NCBI GenBank assembly: GCA_013286045.1 | Contig: JABDGM010000008.1 | Coordinates: 1-64,000, forward strand | Length of the DNA stretch: 64,000 nt | Source of the DNA: Planctomycetota bacterium | Lineage (GTDB): Bacteria > Planctomycetota > Planctomycetia > Pirellulales > Lacipirellulaceae | Direction of reading: 5' to 3' | In this document: positions 16,828 through 25,034 of the stretch, in pieces | Numbering within the stretch: position 1 is the stretch's first letter | Layout of the letters: every line of letters starts with the position of its first letter | Made by a program: the position numbers and the translations under genes | Notes under the pieces: model-generated | What the model saw: the letters and a program-made list of their open reading frames with translations, nothing else | Told to the model about the DNA's origin: nothing | The model's database searches: none

Positions 16828-17385
16828 TTACGTGCTAGGTAGATAATGGCGTTTGCGATCCTCGTCTAATATGCGTTTGGCTTCTTCTTCCAATTTTGAA
16901 CCGAAGGGGATTGGGATAATACTGCCCCGCATTGCCCTTACAGCGGGCCTATAGGTGTACCAAAATCTTCTAATTTGCTGTTCGTAGTCACCGTATCCTT
17001 CAAATAGGCACAGATAACTTCGATGACAATCAATTATATGCTCGACCGTCTCAGTAGCTAAAATGATCTTACCCCGCAGTTTATTACTATCGATAAAGTC
17101 TAAGACTGCCTTTTGGAATGCAGCTTCATCATTGTTTGCTACGGCGCTGATTATTTCTGGTGTTGATTGGTCCGCCAATTCGACGAGTGGCCGAACATCA
17201 GAATTGTATCTCAAGATCAAATCTTTGGATGGATTATAGAAAATTGGTTTGTGTAAGAAATATTCAACTCCAACCAAGATGACGCCGGCAACAGTCAAAA
17301 ATGAGCCCACCGTCTGAACAAAAGACGCAATGTCTTTCCATTTGAAGCCCCGCAACTTGCGCCAAAAATGCAAGAAGCCCCTCAT
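16828..17385 (-). CDS. Single-span membrane protein, unknown
   Basis: The 185 residues have a basic N-terminus, one helix (about 25-42, VGSFLTVAGVILVGVEYFL) and a mainly helical domain with TETVEHIIDCHRSYLCLFEG. It has no recognised family. It converges on the Multi_ubiq operon. About 110 bp upstream (17386-17500) a short minus-strand Cys-containing frame exists but is too short to support. Confidence 0.5.
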   Translation of the reverse strand: MRGFLHFWRKLRGFKWKDIASFVQTVGSFLTVAGVILVGVEYFLHKPIFYNPSKDLILRYNSDVRPLVELADQSTPEIISAVANNDEAAFQKAVLDFIDSNKLRGKIILATETVEHIIDCHRSYLCLFEGYGDYEQQIRRFWYTYRPAVRAMRGSIIPIPFGSKLEEEAKRILDEDRKRHYLPST

Positions 17386-17604
17386 GAGCTATTTGCAACA
17401 AGTTGCGCAACTACAGGGGTCGGTGTCTGATGCATGTGACGGACTGACTTGGTTGATTGCTAAGAGCAGCGCTAGGATAAGGAAAATCTTTTGAAGCATC
17501 GCTTTCTCCCGCTAAAAACGGAAATATACAGCAACGAGAGGATTGCTTGCAACCCCTGCGAGTATTGTGCAGCTCACTAGGCATCCTCGCCGCAAGAAAT
17601 AGCT

Positions 17605-17724
17605 CTACGCTGCAGTGGGAAGGGGGTCTTCTCGTCGGCTTTTTTCTTCCTCCTCGGTGAAATAAATCACCAGCAAATTAAAGATTTTTCGTGCCCGGGT
17701 TCGAGGTTCGCTTCGGAGTGGCTC
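17605..17724 (-). pseudogene. 3' remnant of a second serine recombinase gene
   Basis: Read on the minus strand, this encodes EPLRSEPRTRARKIFNLLV, then IYFTEEEEKSRRE and a TAG stop at 17605-17607. It is a diverged copy of the C-terminus of the full recombinase at 19.3-20.9 kb (PLRSEPRTRAQKVFNLLV). Homology ends abruptly at about 17725. The two copies are direct repeats of about 120 bp flanking the 17.73-19.33 kb segment, which holds the WH-motif protein and the methyltransferase. Confidence 0.85.
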
Positions 17725-17763
17725 ACAAGGTGTGCAGAATTAACACGTTTGCCCGACCTTGTG

Positions 17764-17792
17764 AAAATAGCTCCCTTAAGGGGCTATTTTTC
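17764..17792 (+). terminator. Hairpin terminator-like element
   Basis: AAAATAGC pairs with GCTATTTT around an inner CCC-TTAA-GGG stem with one bulged T, followed by TCG. It lies between the recombinase remnant and the next gene and would stop rightward transcription entering this segment. Confidence 0.55.
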
Positions 17793-18033
17793 GTTTCGTT
17801 GAACATGACTGTGCCTCACCAATTAGGCGAGCATTTGAGAGGAATCGAATTCGTAACAACTATTACGAATCTAAAACCGATTCATGTTTGCTATGTTGCT
17901 GCGGGAATTGGGAAAAAGGCACGGCGCGGGCCTTTTGACTTAGCAACAATATTTGATGAACTACTTGTTGGAAGACACTATTCGGACTGGTTGTTTTATT
18001 GTGGAATGCACCCTCCAGAAGGGGAGAATAACC

Positions 18034-18582
18034 ATGTCACTTGGCAGTGCACTTTCTCATACCTCCGCTCGCAATGAGTTTGTTGGCCGACAAATAAAGT
18101 TGGCGTCTCTACAGGAAATTCTGTCTTACAGAAACGAGGCGGTGGTCGCTCGCTTTAGAAAGAAGCTAGCAGTTTCGGACAGCGAAGCAGAAATGCTATT
18201 TTCGGATGTAAAGCGGTTTCTATGGCTTTGCTCTGTTGCCGGTGTCATTAGTCCTCCGCCCCAGATCGATGAAGGTTGGCACCATTTTATTTTATTCACC
18301 CAGGACTACGACGATTTCTGCCGAAAGTATTTCGGATATTTTCTTCATCATCGACCGTCGCGTCCCGATGATGTATCTGATGGCGGACAGTTGGTTCGCG
18401 ACACCCTTAGCGCAATAGAGAGGCATTTTGGTTCGATCAGCGCACTCGGTTCTAACTGGGAATATCCATTCCTACAGAGCGAGAATCGGCAACCATCATG
18501 CAGCAGCGATTCCGTCTCGTGCGCACCGACTCCAAGCTGTAGCAGTAGCATTAATGCTGACTCTATCCCCGCGACGCATTAG
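18034..18582 (+). CDS. GRDP-like (glycine-rich-domain-protein-like) protein with Cys/Ser tail
   Basis: The ATG at 18034 (MSLGSALSHTSARNEF) follows GGGGAG at 8 bp and is preferred to 17953. The 182-residue protein has the motif IDEGWHHFILFTQDYDDFCR then YFGYFLHHRP, which matches the conserved Asp-x-x-Trp-His...Thr-x-x-Tyr...Phe-Cys...His-His-x-Pro core of GRDP-like proteins (PF07173 style) found in plants and bacteria; its biochemistry is unknown. The last 30 residues are rich in Ser and Cys (three Cys in SCSSDSVSCAPTPSCSSS), which is unusual and could be a metal-binding tail or a modified peptide. It is closed by a terminator that overlaps the convergent methyltransferase gene. Confidence 0.6.
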   Translation: MSLGSALSHTSARNEFVGRQIKLASLQEILSYRNEAVVARFRKKLAVSDSEAEMLFSDVKRFLWLCSVAGVISPPPQIDEGWHHFILFTQDYDDFCRKYFGYFLHHRPSRPDDVSDGGQLVRDTLSAIERHFGSISALGSNWEYPFLQSENRQPSCSSDSVSCAPTPSCSSSINADSIPATH

Positions 18583-18593
18583 CGCTTGACGAA

Positions 18594-19193
18594 TTATGTT
18601 TGAGAAGCCGGAATCTTAGTAGATTTCGGCTTTTTCATTATCAGATCGAAATAGTGCCAATGTTTTCTCCGAACGATACTTTCTGTAAATTCCCGTTCCA
18701 CCAGTTTGATTTCAACAAAACCAGCAATGAGAGATTGAATTGACGCCTTGTTGAGGAATGTCATCTCGGGAATTGCTGACCAATCATCGTTGGGTCCGAA
18801 AAGCTGCCCAGCAAAAATCCCCTCGGGTATCAAGGAAGCCTGAATGCCGCTCCAAACCTGGTTGAAGAACGCTGGTGAGCAGAACGGCAATGAATATTGC
18901 GCAGACACCAAACTATAGCGATCGATGGGAAAACGATACTCTTCAAATCGTACCTGATGGTACTCGAAACGAGGGTTTCTTTGGATTGTATTGTTAAGGG
19001 GCGGCGTAATGTCTACTACATCTACCTTTAACAGATTCTGGTCTAACAAATATTGTGCATCGGTAAGTCCCCCTCCGCCTAAATCAAGTGCTGCGTTATG
19101 GTTAGGGATGAAATTTAAAGCCTCCGCCAATAGCGGGCGAGGTGTACTGCCTTGTCGCTTTTTCTGATAAGCGCCCCAATCGTGAACGTCCAC
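18594..19193 (-). CDS. Class I SAM-dependent methyltransferase
   Basis: The 199-residue protein shows motif I AALDLGGGGLTDA, the acidic end of strand 2 KVDVVDITPP, and the post-I region SLVSAQYSLPFC. The fold is that of small TehB/Methyltransf_11-like enzymes; motif I has Gly-Gly-Gly-Gly in place of the usual Gly-x-Gly-x-Gly. The substrate is unknown. It converges on the GRDP-like gene, and both lie between direct repeats of recombinase 3' sequence, so they may have moved as a cassette. Confidence 0.7.
   Translation of the reverse strand: MDVHDWGAYQKKRQGSTPRPLLAEALNFIPNHNAALDLGGGGLTDAQYLLDQNLLKVDVVDITPPLNNTIQRNPRFEYHQVRFEEYRFPIDRYSLVSAQYSLPFCSPAFFNQVWSGIQASLIPEGIFAGQLFGPNDDWSAIPEMTFLNKASIQSLIAGFVEIKLVEREFTESIVRRKHWHYFDLIMKKPKSTKIPASQT
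18605..18636 (+). terminator. Terminator embedded in the 3' end of the methyltransferase gene
   Basis: AAGCCGGAATCT pairs with AGATTTCGGCTT (one mismatch), followed by TTTTTC. It serves the GRDP-like gene but also encodes the last residues of the convergent methyltransferase. Confidence 0.7.
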
Positions 19194-19328
19194 AAATCAA
19201 ATTCGATTAATTGACTAACCCGTTTATTATAACGCCTACCTCAACTCAGGATCTTATACCGCTTTGATGCGAAATTAGTTTCACATTCACCCTACTGTAG
19301 GGAGAGTCCTGAATTTGGAAAATGAAAC

Positions 19329-20873
19329 TCATGCAGCCGCGGGAAAAGACTCTCGTCGGCGTTTTTCGGCTTCCTCAGTGAAATAATTCACTAGCAAATT
19401 AAAGACTTTTTGCGCTCGGGTTCGAGGTTCGCTTCGGAGTGGCTCACCAGTCGGGAAGGAAGCGAGATTTGCAGCCTCCTGAAAGGGAGATCGCAGCTCA
19501 ACGACAACGTTTTTTCCATCCGCAAGTAAGTTCGAGGTAACGATTTTCACGATATCGCGCTTTTCCTGGGTATTTCCCAATTCGTACGTCAACGGCAACG
19601 TTTTTACGAGTTCGAGGAAATCGCGTATCTTCCTCGGTACAGACGGTTGATCGGCCGAAAGTTCGGTACGTCGCCCCTCTAGCGCCTTGCGTTCCATCAA
19701 AAGAGACAGCTTCTTTTCTTCGTATAAAGGCCGTTCTACTGCTTGGTCGATATAGGCGTCCATAAGCCGCGACAGTCGGTTGCTTACGCTATCAATCTGT
19801 AAAGCTATTGAGTTCTCGTAACCGGTTTTCTTGATTGCCCAATCGGCATCAAGCCCTGCGTTCATTTCGAATAGTTCAGCTAACTCATCGTCACTGAGGA
19901 AAAACGGCTGAAAGGATGATCGTACTGTACTATCGATGGTCTCCTCCCGAAACGAGCAAGTCGGGCAATCTCGGGTGTGACATCGGTAATACACGTGGCT
20001 CTTCTGCCGCTCGCCAATGAGATGACGATTGCATCTGGTGCAAGCGACCAAACGGCGAAAGAGGAAATTGTGTACGACAATTTTAGCGTTTAGCTTGCCG
20101 TCGAGAACCATTTGAACTCGGTCAAATAAAGCTTTTGAAACGATCGGCCGATGTATGCCGTCATAATGCTCACCCGACTGACGCATTCGGATGATGCCAA
20201 TGTAGAAGGGGTTACGCAGTAGTTCCGCTAGCCGACTGATACTCACCTGATTGCCGCTTCTGCTGCGGAGACCGCGCCGATGTAGCTCGTCGCTTAGTGC
20301 TGGAAGCGCCATTCCAGCAGCATAAAGTTCGAAGGCATCGTGTATGAAGGGGGCGCGGATTGGATCTGGAATTTTGGGTTTCCCGCCGCCTTGGTCGAGA
20401 TAACCGAGCGGTGCAGCTAGGGGGTAGAGGCCCTGTTTGAGGCGCCCGCGAACGCCCTTCTTTACTTCATCCCTCAGATTCCGAATGTAGTGGGAGGCGA
20501 TGACTGCCAGGAAGTCACCGGTTAGCTTTCCCTCATTCGAACCGAGATTGATGCTCTCTTGGGAGAAGCGGACATCAATACCTTGCTCCGCTAAATCTTG
20601 GATCGCACTCCAGTCCTTTAAATTGCGGGCGCTTCGATCAATCTTGTGAAAGATAACCCCCGATGCTCGGTCTTTTTTAAGCGCGGTAAGCATTCGGGAA
20701 AATTCTCGCCGGCCGGTTTTGGCTGCCGTTTCGCGCTCTTCAAACCATGCAGCAATCCGAAATTGATTCCGAGTCGCGAATTGTTTAATCGCATCGCGTT
20801 GCTCCAGGAGCGAGGAGCCATGTTCTCCCTGCTTGATTGTCGAAACGCGTATGTAAGCAAAGTAAGATTTCAC
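19329..20873 (-). CDS. Large serine recombinase
   Basis: The 514-residue protein has the resolvase domain (YIRVSTIKQG, catalytic Ser11; GVIFHKIDRSARNL), the recombinase domain (about 150-260, LGYLDQGGGKPKIPD and RNPFYIGIIRMRQSG), a zinc ribbon (CTRCNRHL...YYRCHTRDCPTC, about 277-305) and a coiled-coil/C-terminal arm. It would integrate or excise a DNA element at short att sites. It overlaps the start region of the small gene upstream by four bases. Its own 3' end is duplicated at 17.6 kb, so recombination may have occurred at that point. Confidence 0.95.
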   Translation of the reverse strand: MKSYFAYIRVSTIKQGEHGSSLLEQRDAIKQFATRNQFRIAAWFEERETAAKTGRREFSRMLTALKKDRASGVIFHKIDRSARNLKDWSAIQDLAEQGIDVRFSQESINLGSNEGKLTGDFLAVIASHYIRNLRDEVKKGVRGRLKQGLYPLAAPLGYLDQGGGKPKIPDPIRAPFIHDAFELYAAGMALPALSDELHRRGLRSRSGNQVSISRLAELLRNPFYIGIIRMRQSGEHYDGIHRPIVSKALFDRVQMVLDGKLNAKIVVHNFLFRRLVACTRCNRHLIGERQKSHVYYRCHTRDCPTCSFREETIDSTVRSSFQPFFLSDDELAELFEMNAGLDADWAIKKTGYENSIALQIDSVSNRLSRLMDAYIDQAVERPLYEEKKLSLLMERKALEGRRTELSADQPSVPRKIRDFLELVKTLPLTYELGNTQEKRDIVKIVTSNLLADGKNVVVELRSPFQEAANLASFPTGEPLRSEPRTRAQKVFNLLVNYFTEEAEKRRRESFPAAA

Positions 20874-21082
20874 AAGATATGATTGGCATTACCGAATCTA
20901 CCTTGGAGTCCAGAATCTTGCGAATCTGATTGTCCACTTTTTTGCGTAAGGCGTTCGTAGATACGCCTAACAACAGCCATATATTGAATGAATGTCTCAG
21001 TCGCCTCGCGAAGCTCTACGTCGCTGGCGTCCGGCATAAGTCGGCGGATAAATTGCGGGACATTAAAGTTCTCATCGCTCAT
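20870..21082 (-). CDS. Small protein translated with the serine recombinase
   Basis: The 70-residue protein starts MSDENFNVPQFIRRLMPDAS, is helical and charged, and its stop overlaps the recombinase start (ATGA). The arrangement suggests a recombination directionality factor or an accessory subunit, but no sequence family is recognised. The helix ATETFIQYMAVVRRIYERL is the most ordered part. Confidence 0.6.
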   Translation of the reverse strand: MSDENFNVPQFIRRLMPDASDVELREATETFIQYMAVVRRIYERLTQKSGQSDSQDSGLQGRFGNANHIL

Positions 21083-21191
21083 GCAAATGAGCGTATGTAA
21101 CAGAAGTCTGAAATTTAAGGTTGGATTTTGTGTTGCAGCAATTGCATTTGCACCTCTTCGTCGCGCACCAAGTGATTTCTATCATTGAGTG

Positions 21192-22559
21192 ATGGGAGAA
21201 AAATCAGAACGAAACTATAAGCACAATAGGGGAGGGGTCGGAGTGCCTGCTGTCTCTCGCGTCTTTGCAGATGGCACGCTCATAGAGCTTATATATTCTT
21301 CTCATGACAGGACGACGGCGTTTGCAGTGTGGTGGGCAGGGCAGTTGAGTATTGAGCCGCATTTCGAAACCATCAACGGCGAAAAGCTCGTGCCTTTCTC
21401 GCCCGACAACAATCTCATCAAAAATGAGGTCGTTCTGTTGCCATCCGAGGCGTCCGTTTACGGAAGCGAGGAGCAACTGCTGTCAGATATTCAAGATTTC
21501 ATACACCGATATGCTGACCTTAGCCCTACCTTTGAACAGGTCGCGACTTACTACGTTGTTCTTAGCTGGCTCCATGATGCTTTCAACGAGCTGCCGTATC
21601 TCCGGCTGCGCGGCGATTTCGGCACCGGCAAGACCAGAGCGCTTCTGACCATCGGCTCCATTTGCTACAAGGCCTTTTTCGCCAGCGGCGCTTCGACGGT
21701 CTCGCCGATATTCCACACCCTCGATGCCTTTCGCGGGACGCTCGTATTCGATGAAGCTGATTTCCGTTTTAGCGATGAACAGGCCGAGATTGTAAAGATT
21801 CTCAACAATGGCAATGTTCGCGGCGTGCCAGTCCTGCGAACCATGATGAACCGCAATCGCGAGTTCAACCCGCAGGCATTTCAGGTGTTCGGCCCAAAGA
21901 TTGTGGCAACCCGGAGCAGCTACGACGACCGAGGCCTGGAGAGCCGTTTCCTTACGGAGGACATGGGAGGCAGGCGATTGAGGGAGGATATTCCGATCAA
22001 TATGCCGCCCGCATTCAAGGAGGAAGCGCGGGAGCTGCGCAATAAGCTCTTGCTATACCGCTTTCATCGAAGGGCAACCGCAGTGCTTGATGACAGTCTC
22101 GCGAACCCCGCGCTTGAACCGAGGCTCAACCAGATACTCACGCCACTTTTGAGCGTCGTAAGCGCGCCGAGTCTGCGCGCGGAGATAACGGCAGTCGCGG
22201 CGACCGCCCAAGCAAGTTTAGTTGCCGAGCGCGGATTTTCCTCGGAAGCGCAACTCCTGGAAATAGTCATCGAATTAATGTCAGCCGAACAAGCAACCAT
22301 AACGGTTGCAGCCATCACGGCCGGTATGATCGACCGATATGGCGCTGAATACGAGCGTCCAATCACCAATCGATGGATAGGGGGCTTACTTCGGAAACGA
22401 CTCAACATCCGTACCTACAAGAGCCACGGCGTGTATGTCGTGCCTTTAAGCGAGCGCGGCAAAGTCGAACAGTTATGCACTCGATACGGCATAGAAGGGC
22501 ATAAGAAGGATCCTAATGGGATACAATCGGGGGACGTGGGGACTTCGGGGACTGTCTAG
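21192..22559 (+). CDS. P-loop ATPase, helicase/primase-like
   Basis: The protein of about 455 residues carries Walker A LRGDFGTGKTRALL (about 137-150) and Walker B TLVFDEADF (about 185), with a following sensor-like stretch FGPKIVATRSSYDDRGLESR whose Arg could be the arginine finger. A winged-helix-like C-terminus (WIGGLLRKRLNIRTYKSHGV) follows. This layout is typical of element-encoded replication or helicase-like proteins that bind their own DNA. It is divergent from the recombinase unit with about 110 bp between, so both probably share a control region. The GTG at 21189 is an alternative start. Confidence 0.65.
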   Translation: MGEKSERNYKHNRGGVGVPAVSRVFADGTLIELIYSSHDRTTAFAVWWAGQLSIEPHFETINGEKLVPFSPDNNLIKNEVVLLPSEASVYGSEEQLLSDIQDFIHRYADLSPTFEQVATYYVVLSWLHDAFNELPYLRLRGDFGTGKTRALLTIGSICYKAFFASGASTVSPIFHTLDAFRGTLVFDEADFRFSDEQAEIVKILNNGNVRGVPVLRTMMNRNREFNPQAFQVFGPKIVATRSSYDDRGLESRFLTEDMGGRRLREDIPINMPPAFKEEARELRNKLLLYRFHRRATAVLDDSLANPALEPRLNQILTPLLSVVSAPSLRAEITAVAATAQASLVAERGFSSEAQLLEIVIELMSAEQATITVAAITAGMIDRYGAEYERPITNRWIGGLLRKRLNIRTYKSHGVYVVPLSERGKVEQLCTRYGIEGHKKDPNGIQSGDVGTSGTV

Positions 22560-22818
22560 CTATTATCCCGGGTCTGCCAGACGGCGAAGAACAATCGCTG
22601 AGTTGCTCTTAGAGCCGTCCGCTTTTATTTCCCTAACCACATCCCCTCGTCCCCAAGTCCACCCAAGTTGACGCCGCAGCACATTCTTCGCTCACTCCAT
22701 TCACATCGCCGCGTATTTCTGGTGTGCAATTTTTACACATTTGCCCGCCTTACCGATTTATCGCCTCTCGGAGACAATCGAATGCGTGTTTCTGGCCTCA
22801 CGGTTGGCAACGCGACCT

Positions 22819-23172
22819 ATGAAGAAACTCGATTGCTATCTTCGAACACAACGCCGTGGATGGGGCTTCAGTCAGCGCGAGGTCGCATTCTTGCTTGGAT
22901 TCAAGGATCGCAGCCTAGTGTCACGGCTGGAACTTAATAAGCAGAATCCTAATCTCAAAGCGGCTTTCGGCTGCGAAGTTCTTTTTGGCGAAGCCGGGAA
23001 AGAGCTGTTTCCAAGGTTCTACACCAAAATCCAGGATGACTTCATGCGCCGCGCAAAGGTGCTGCACACACGTCTTCAGCGTGAAGGCTCGCCCGAAGCA
23101 AGCAAGAAATTGGATTTGCTAGATGACGCGCTCAAACGAGCGAGGAAGTTCACTAACGAACAGGAGGTATGA
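22819..23172 (+). CDS. XRE-like helix-turn-helix protein
   Basis: From the ATG at 22819 the protein has 117 residues, with a helix-turn-helix in GFSQREVAFLLGFKDRSLVS and RLELNKQNPN as recognition-helix region. The rest is helical. An upstream extension to 22741 is open but unlike the family. It overlaps the next gene by four bases. XRE-type proteins of this form commonly pair with the RuvC-like gene that follows. Confidence 0.7.
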   Translation: MKKLDCYLRTQRRGWGFSQREVAFLLGFKDRSLVSRLELNKQNPNLKAAFGCEVLFGEAGKELFPRFYTKIQDDFMRRAKVLHTRLQREGSPEASKKLDLLDDALKRARKFTNEQEV

Positions 23173-23681
23173 AACCGGTATCGCGGCATAGCCTGGTGCT
23201 TGGTATATTTCCAAACACCGGAGGCTTCGGTTTTGCTTTATTTGAAGGCCCGCTCGCGCCGGTCGACTGGGGTGTCATCCGTATTCGCGGCAAGGAAACG
23301 AATAGACGCTGCATACAAAGAATCGCTCAGTTGGTTGGCCAATATTCACTCGATGTTTTGGTGCTTCAGGATATGGCGGCAGTTGGTACGTACCGGACGC
23401 AACGCATTCGTAATCTGAATGATGCGATTTCTGTCTTGGCGGAAACCCAAAGTGTCCCGGTCGTCAAATATTCGCGCGGGCGTGTACGGAAGTGCTTCGA
23501 AGCGAGCGGTGCCATTTCACGCTACGCAATGGCCGAAGCTATCGGTAAACACATCCCGATGCTTAAACGGTTCGTGCCGCCAGTGCGAAAACGGTGGATG
23601 AACGAGAATCCTAAGATAGGATTATTTGAGGCAGCGGCGTTAGTTTTGGCTTTTTATCAATCCACCAGTGGCCGGCGCTAA
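23169..23681 (+). CDS. RuvC-like RNase H-fold protein, degenerate active site
   Basis: The 170 residues follow the RuvC/RNase H layout: first strand LVLGIFPNTGGFGFALFEG, DVLVLQDM strand at 62-69, and a C-terminal helix GLFEAAALVLAFY. The first catalytic Asp is replaced by Phe14 and the second acidic site is Gln67-Asp68, with Glu154 near the end, so classic two-metal nuclease activity is doubtful. I recognise a family of such proteins downstream of XRE regulators in rhizobia. It may bind branched DNA without cutting, or use a different residue set. Start overlaps the previous stop; the ribosome site GGAGGT is unusually close. Confidence 0.65.
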   Translation: MKPVSRHSLVLGIFPNTGGFGFALFEGPLAPVDWGVIRIRGKETNRRCIQRIAQLVGQYSLDVLVLQDMAAVGTYRTQRIRNLNDAISVLAETQSVPVVKYSRGRVRKCFEASGAISRYAMAEAIGKHIPMLKRFVPPVRKRWMNENPKIGLFEAAALVLAFYQSTSGRR

Positions 23682-23780
23682 GTCGATCAATCGCACTGTC
23701 AATTCGATATTACCGCAGGATAGCCACGGCGATTCAGCTCAAGAGCTTCGGGGCCTCGCCTGATGGTACTTGCTTTGAAT

Positions 23781-24098
23781 TCATTTTCTCGGCCAGCGGT
23801 GAAAAACCGAATAGTAGACCAAGCCAATAAACACACCCGCCCCAATGCCGGCGAACGCCGTCCGAACGGCGATGGTGTATATCTTTGCATCAATTGCCGA
23901 CATAAAACGCGTCTCTCCTTTGTACTCGAGGCGCTCGGTGTTACCGTGCAAAATATCCGGTGTGTCAGGAGAAGCGCGCAATTTGTTCTCAAAATATCCA
24001 GCTATCACTAAGCCGAGAATACCCAGACTTACTGCAACTATAGAACTTGCCTTTAGTGCCACGGAGATAGCTCGAATATTCTTCTCGGAAAATCCCAT
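23781..24098 (-). CDS. Two-helix membrane protein, unknown
   Basis: The start at 24098 (MGFSEKNIRAISVALK) has GAGGTG at 8 bp and is preferred to the longer frame at 24155. The 105 residues have helices at about 16-34 and 78-97, separated by a polar loop with TERLEYKGETRFMSAIDAK. No family is recognised. It is the most downstream gene of a minus-strand row of small membrane and low-complexity proteins (23.8-25.7 kb). Confidence 0.55.
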   Translation of the reverse strand: MGFSEKNIRAISVALKASSIVAVSLGILGLVIAGYFENKLRASPDTPDILHGNTERLEYKGETRFMSAIDAKIYTIAVRTAFAGIGAGVFIGLVYYSVFHRWPRK

Positions 24099-24117
24099 AA
24101 ATTCACCTCTCATTATT

Positions 24118-24291
24118 TTATTTTGAAGGAGAGGTTTGGGCACCTGCTCCGGCACTAGTTCCTGAGACAGCAGTTCGCAGAGGCGCCGACATCGCGTCGG
24201 CAGGGGCTACAGAGAACATGTCAGGCGTGTTTAATGATGTCGATGGAGAGGCCGGGGAGGCAGACCAGTCGCCGCTATCGACGATAATCAT
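24118..24291 (-). CDS. Possible low-complexity Ser/Ala/Pro/Thr-rich microprotein
   Basis: The 57-codon frame starts MIIVDSGDWSASPASPSTSL and ends AGAQTSPSK, 20 bp before the membrane protein start. It resembles in composition and position the 94-residue low-complexity protein at 25.4 kb, which also precedes a membrane protein gene. Evidence is limited to that parallel and a weak GGA site, so this is tentative. Confidence 0.3.
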   Translation of the reverse strand: MIIVDSGDWSASPASPSTSLNTPDMFSVAPADAMSAPLRTAVSGTSAGAGAQTSPSK

Positions 24292-24372
24292 CGGTTTTTC
24301 CGACTGTATAGGATGTGCCAGCCGTGTTTTCGTCGCATTGTCATTTGCTAATTGGCAAGACAGAGTCTTTCA

Positions 24373-24747
24373 TCAATTCTTCGTTGAAAGATGCCCAGCA
24401 ACTTCCTGAACAAAGGTTTCTCGATCTGCGGGTGTCAGAGCGATGTATTGAAAAGGGCCAGCCTTCATTTTCAGAACAACTAATCCCGCAGCGAGGCGAT
24501 TTCCGATAACTAGACAAGTGAAGATGGATGAAGGCTTATTATCAATAGATGTAAAGAGCCTGATTTCGCGAGCAGATTCAATCGATGCGAATTTGACTGT
24601 GAACACTTGAAGAAATGTAAGGAAAATGAACTCCACGCCATCTTGTCCGACTCGATAGTCGTAAAGGTGAGACAATCCGAATTTGTACAAATATATCAGG
24701 ACGCATGCGAACAGGCTTATCCAAACCATCACATATATGAAGGTCAT
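24373..24747 (-). CDS. Membrane protein with a PH-like cytoplasmic domain, unknown
   Basis: The 124 residues have one N-terminal helix (about 3-24) followed by a beta-rich part (YDYRVGQDGVEFIFLTFLQV, then ASIESAREIRLFTSI) and a terminal helix ADRETFVQEVAGHL. That order resembles bacterial PH-like domains tethered to the membrane; this is a fold guess. It lies 14 bp after the next gene upstream, so they form an operon. Confidence 0.5.
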   Translation of the reverse strand: MTFIYVMVWISLFACVLIYLYKFGLSHLYDYRVGQDGVEFIFLTFLQVFTVKFASIESAREIRLFTSIDNKPSSIFTCLVIGNRLAAGLVVLKMKAGPFQYIALTPADRETFVQEVAGHLSTKN

Positions 24748-24761
24748 TTTTGGTCAACTCG

Positions 24762-25016
24762 TTATTTATCGGGGGCGGCCTCAGTTATATAAACCACTAT
24801 ACCTTTTACCGCGTATGGCACACTTCTACCCTGTTCCAAATTTGGAGTTCGAGGGTAGTTGACGTAGGTGTTCTCTAATACCCCATACGCAAACCATGCC
24901 ACCACGAGCAGTATTGCTGCACTCACTCCGGTAATTGTTTTAACTTTCAGAAGCATTGTCGGCCCCAACATTTTTTCTGGATCATTTAGGGGGCGCTTGT
25001 CCAGATTTGCTATCAA
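24762..25016 (-). CDS. Single-span membrane protein, unknown
   Basis: The 84-residue protein has one helix (about 26-47) and a short extracytoplasmic tail (YVNYPRTPNLEQGRSVPYAV). It starts MIANLDKRPLNDPEKMLGP; an internal Met16 is another possible start. It precedes the PH-like protein by 14 bp. Confidence 0.5.
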   Translation of the reverse strand: MIANLDKRPLNDPEKMLGPTMLLKVKTITGVSAAILLVVAWFAYGVLENTYVNYPRTPNLEQGRSVPYAVKGIVVYITEAAPDK

Positions 25017-25034
25017 TCTATTTTCAACTCAAAA

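Noticed and set aside
17691-18077. 128-codon plus-strand ORF
   Set aside because: Its start lies in the antisense of the recombinase remnant and it crosses a terminator-like hairpin; the downstream frame with a good ribosome site is the real gene.
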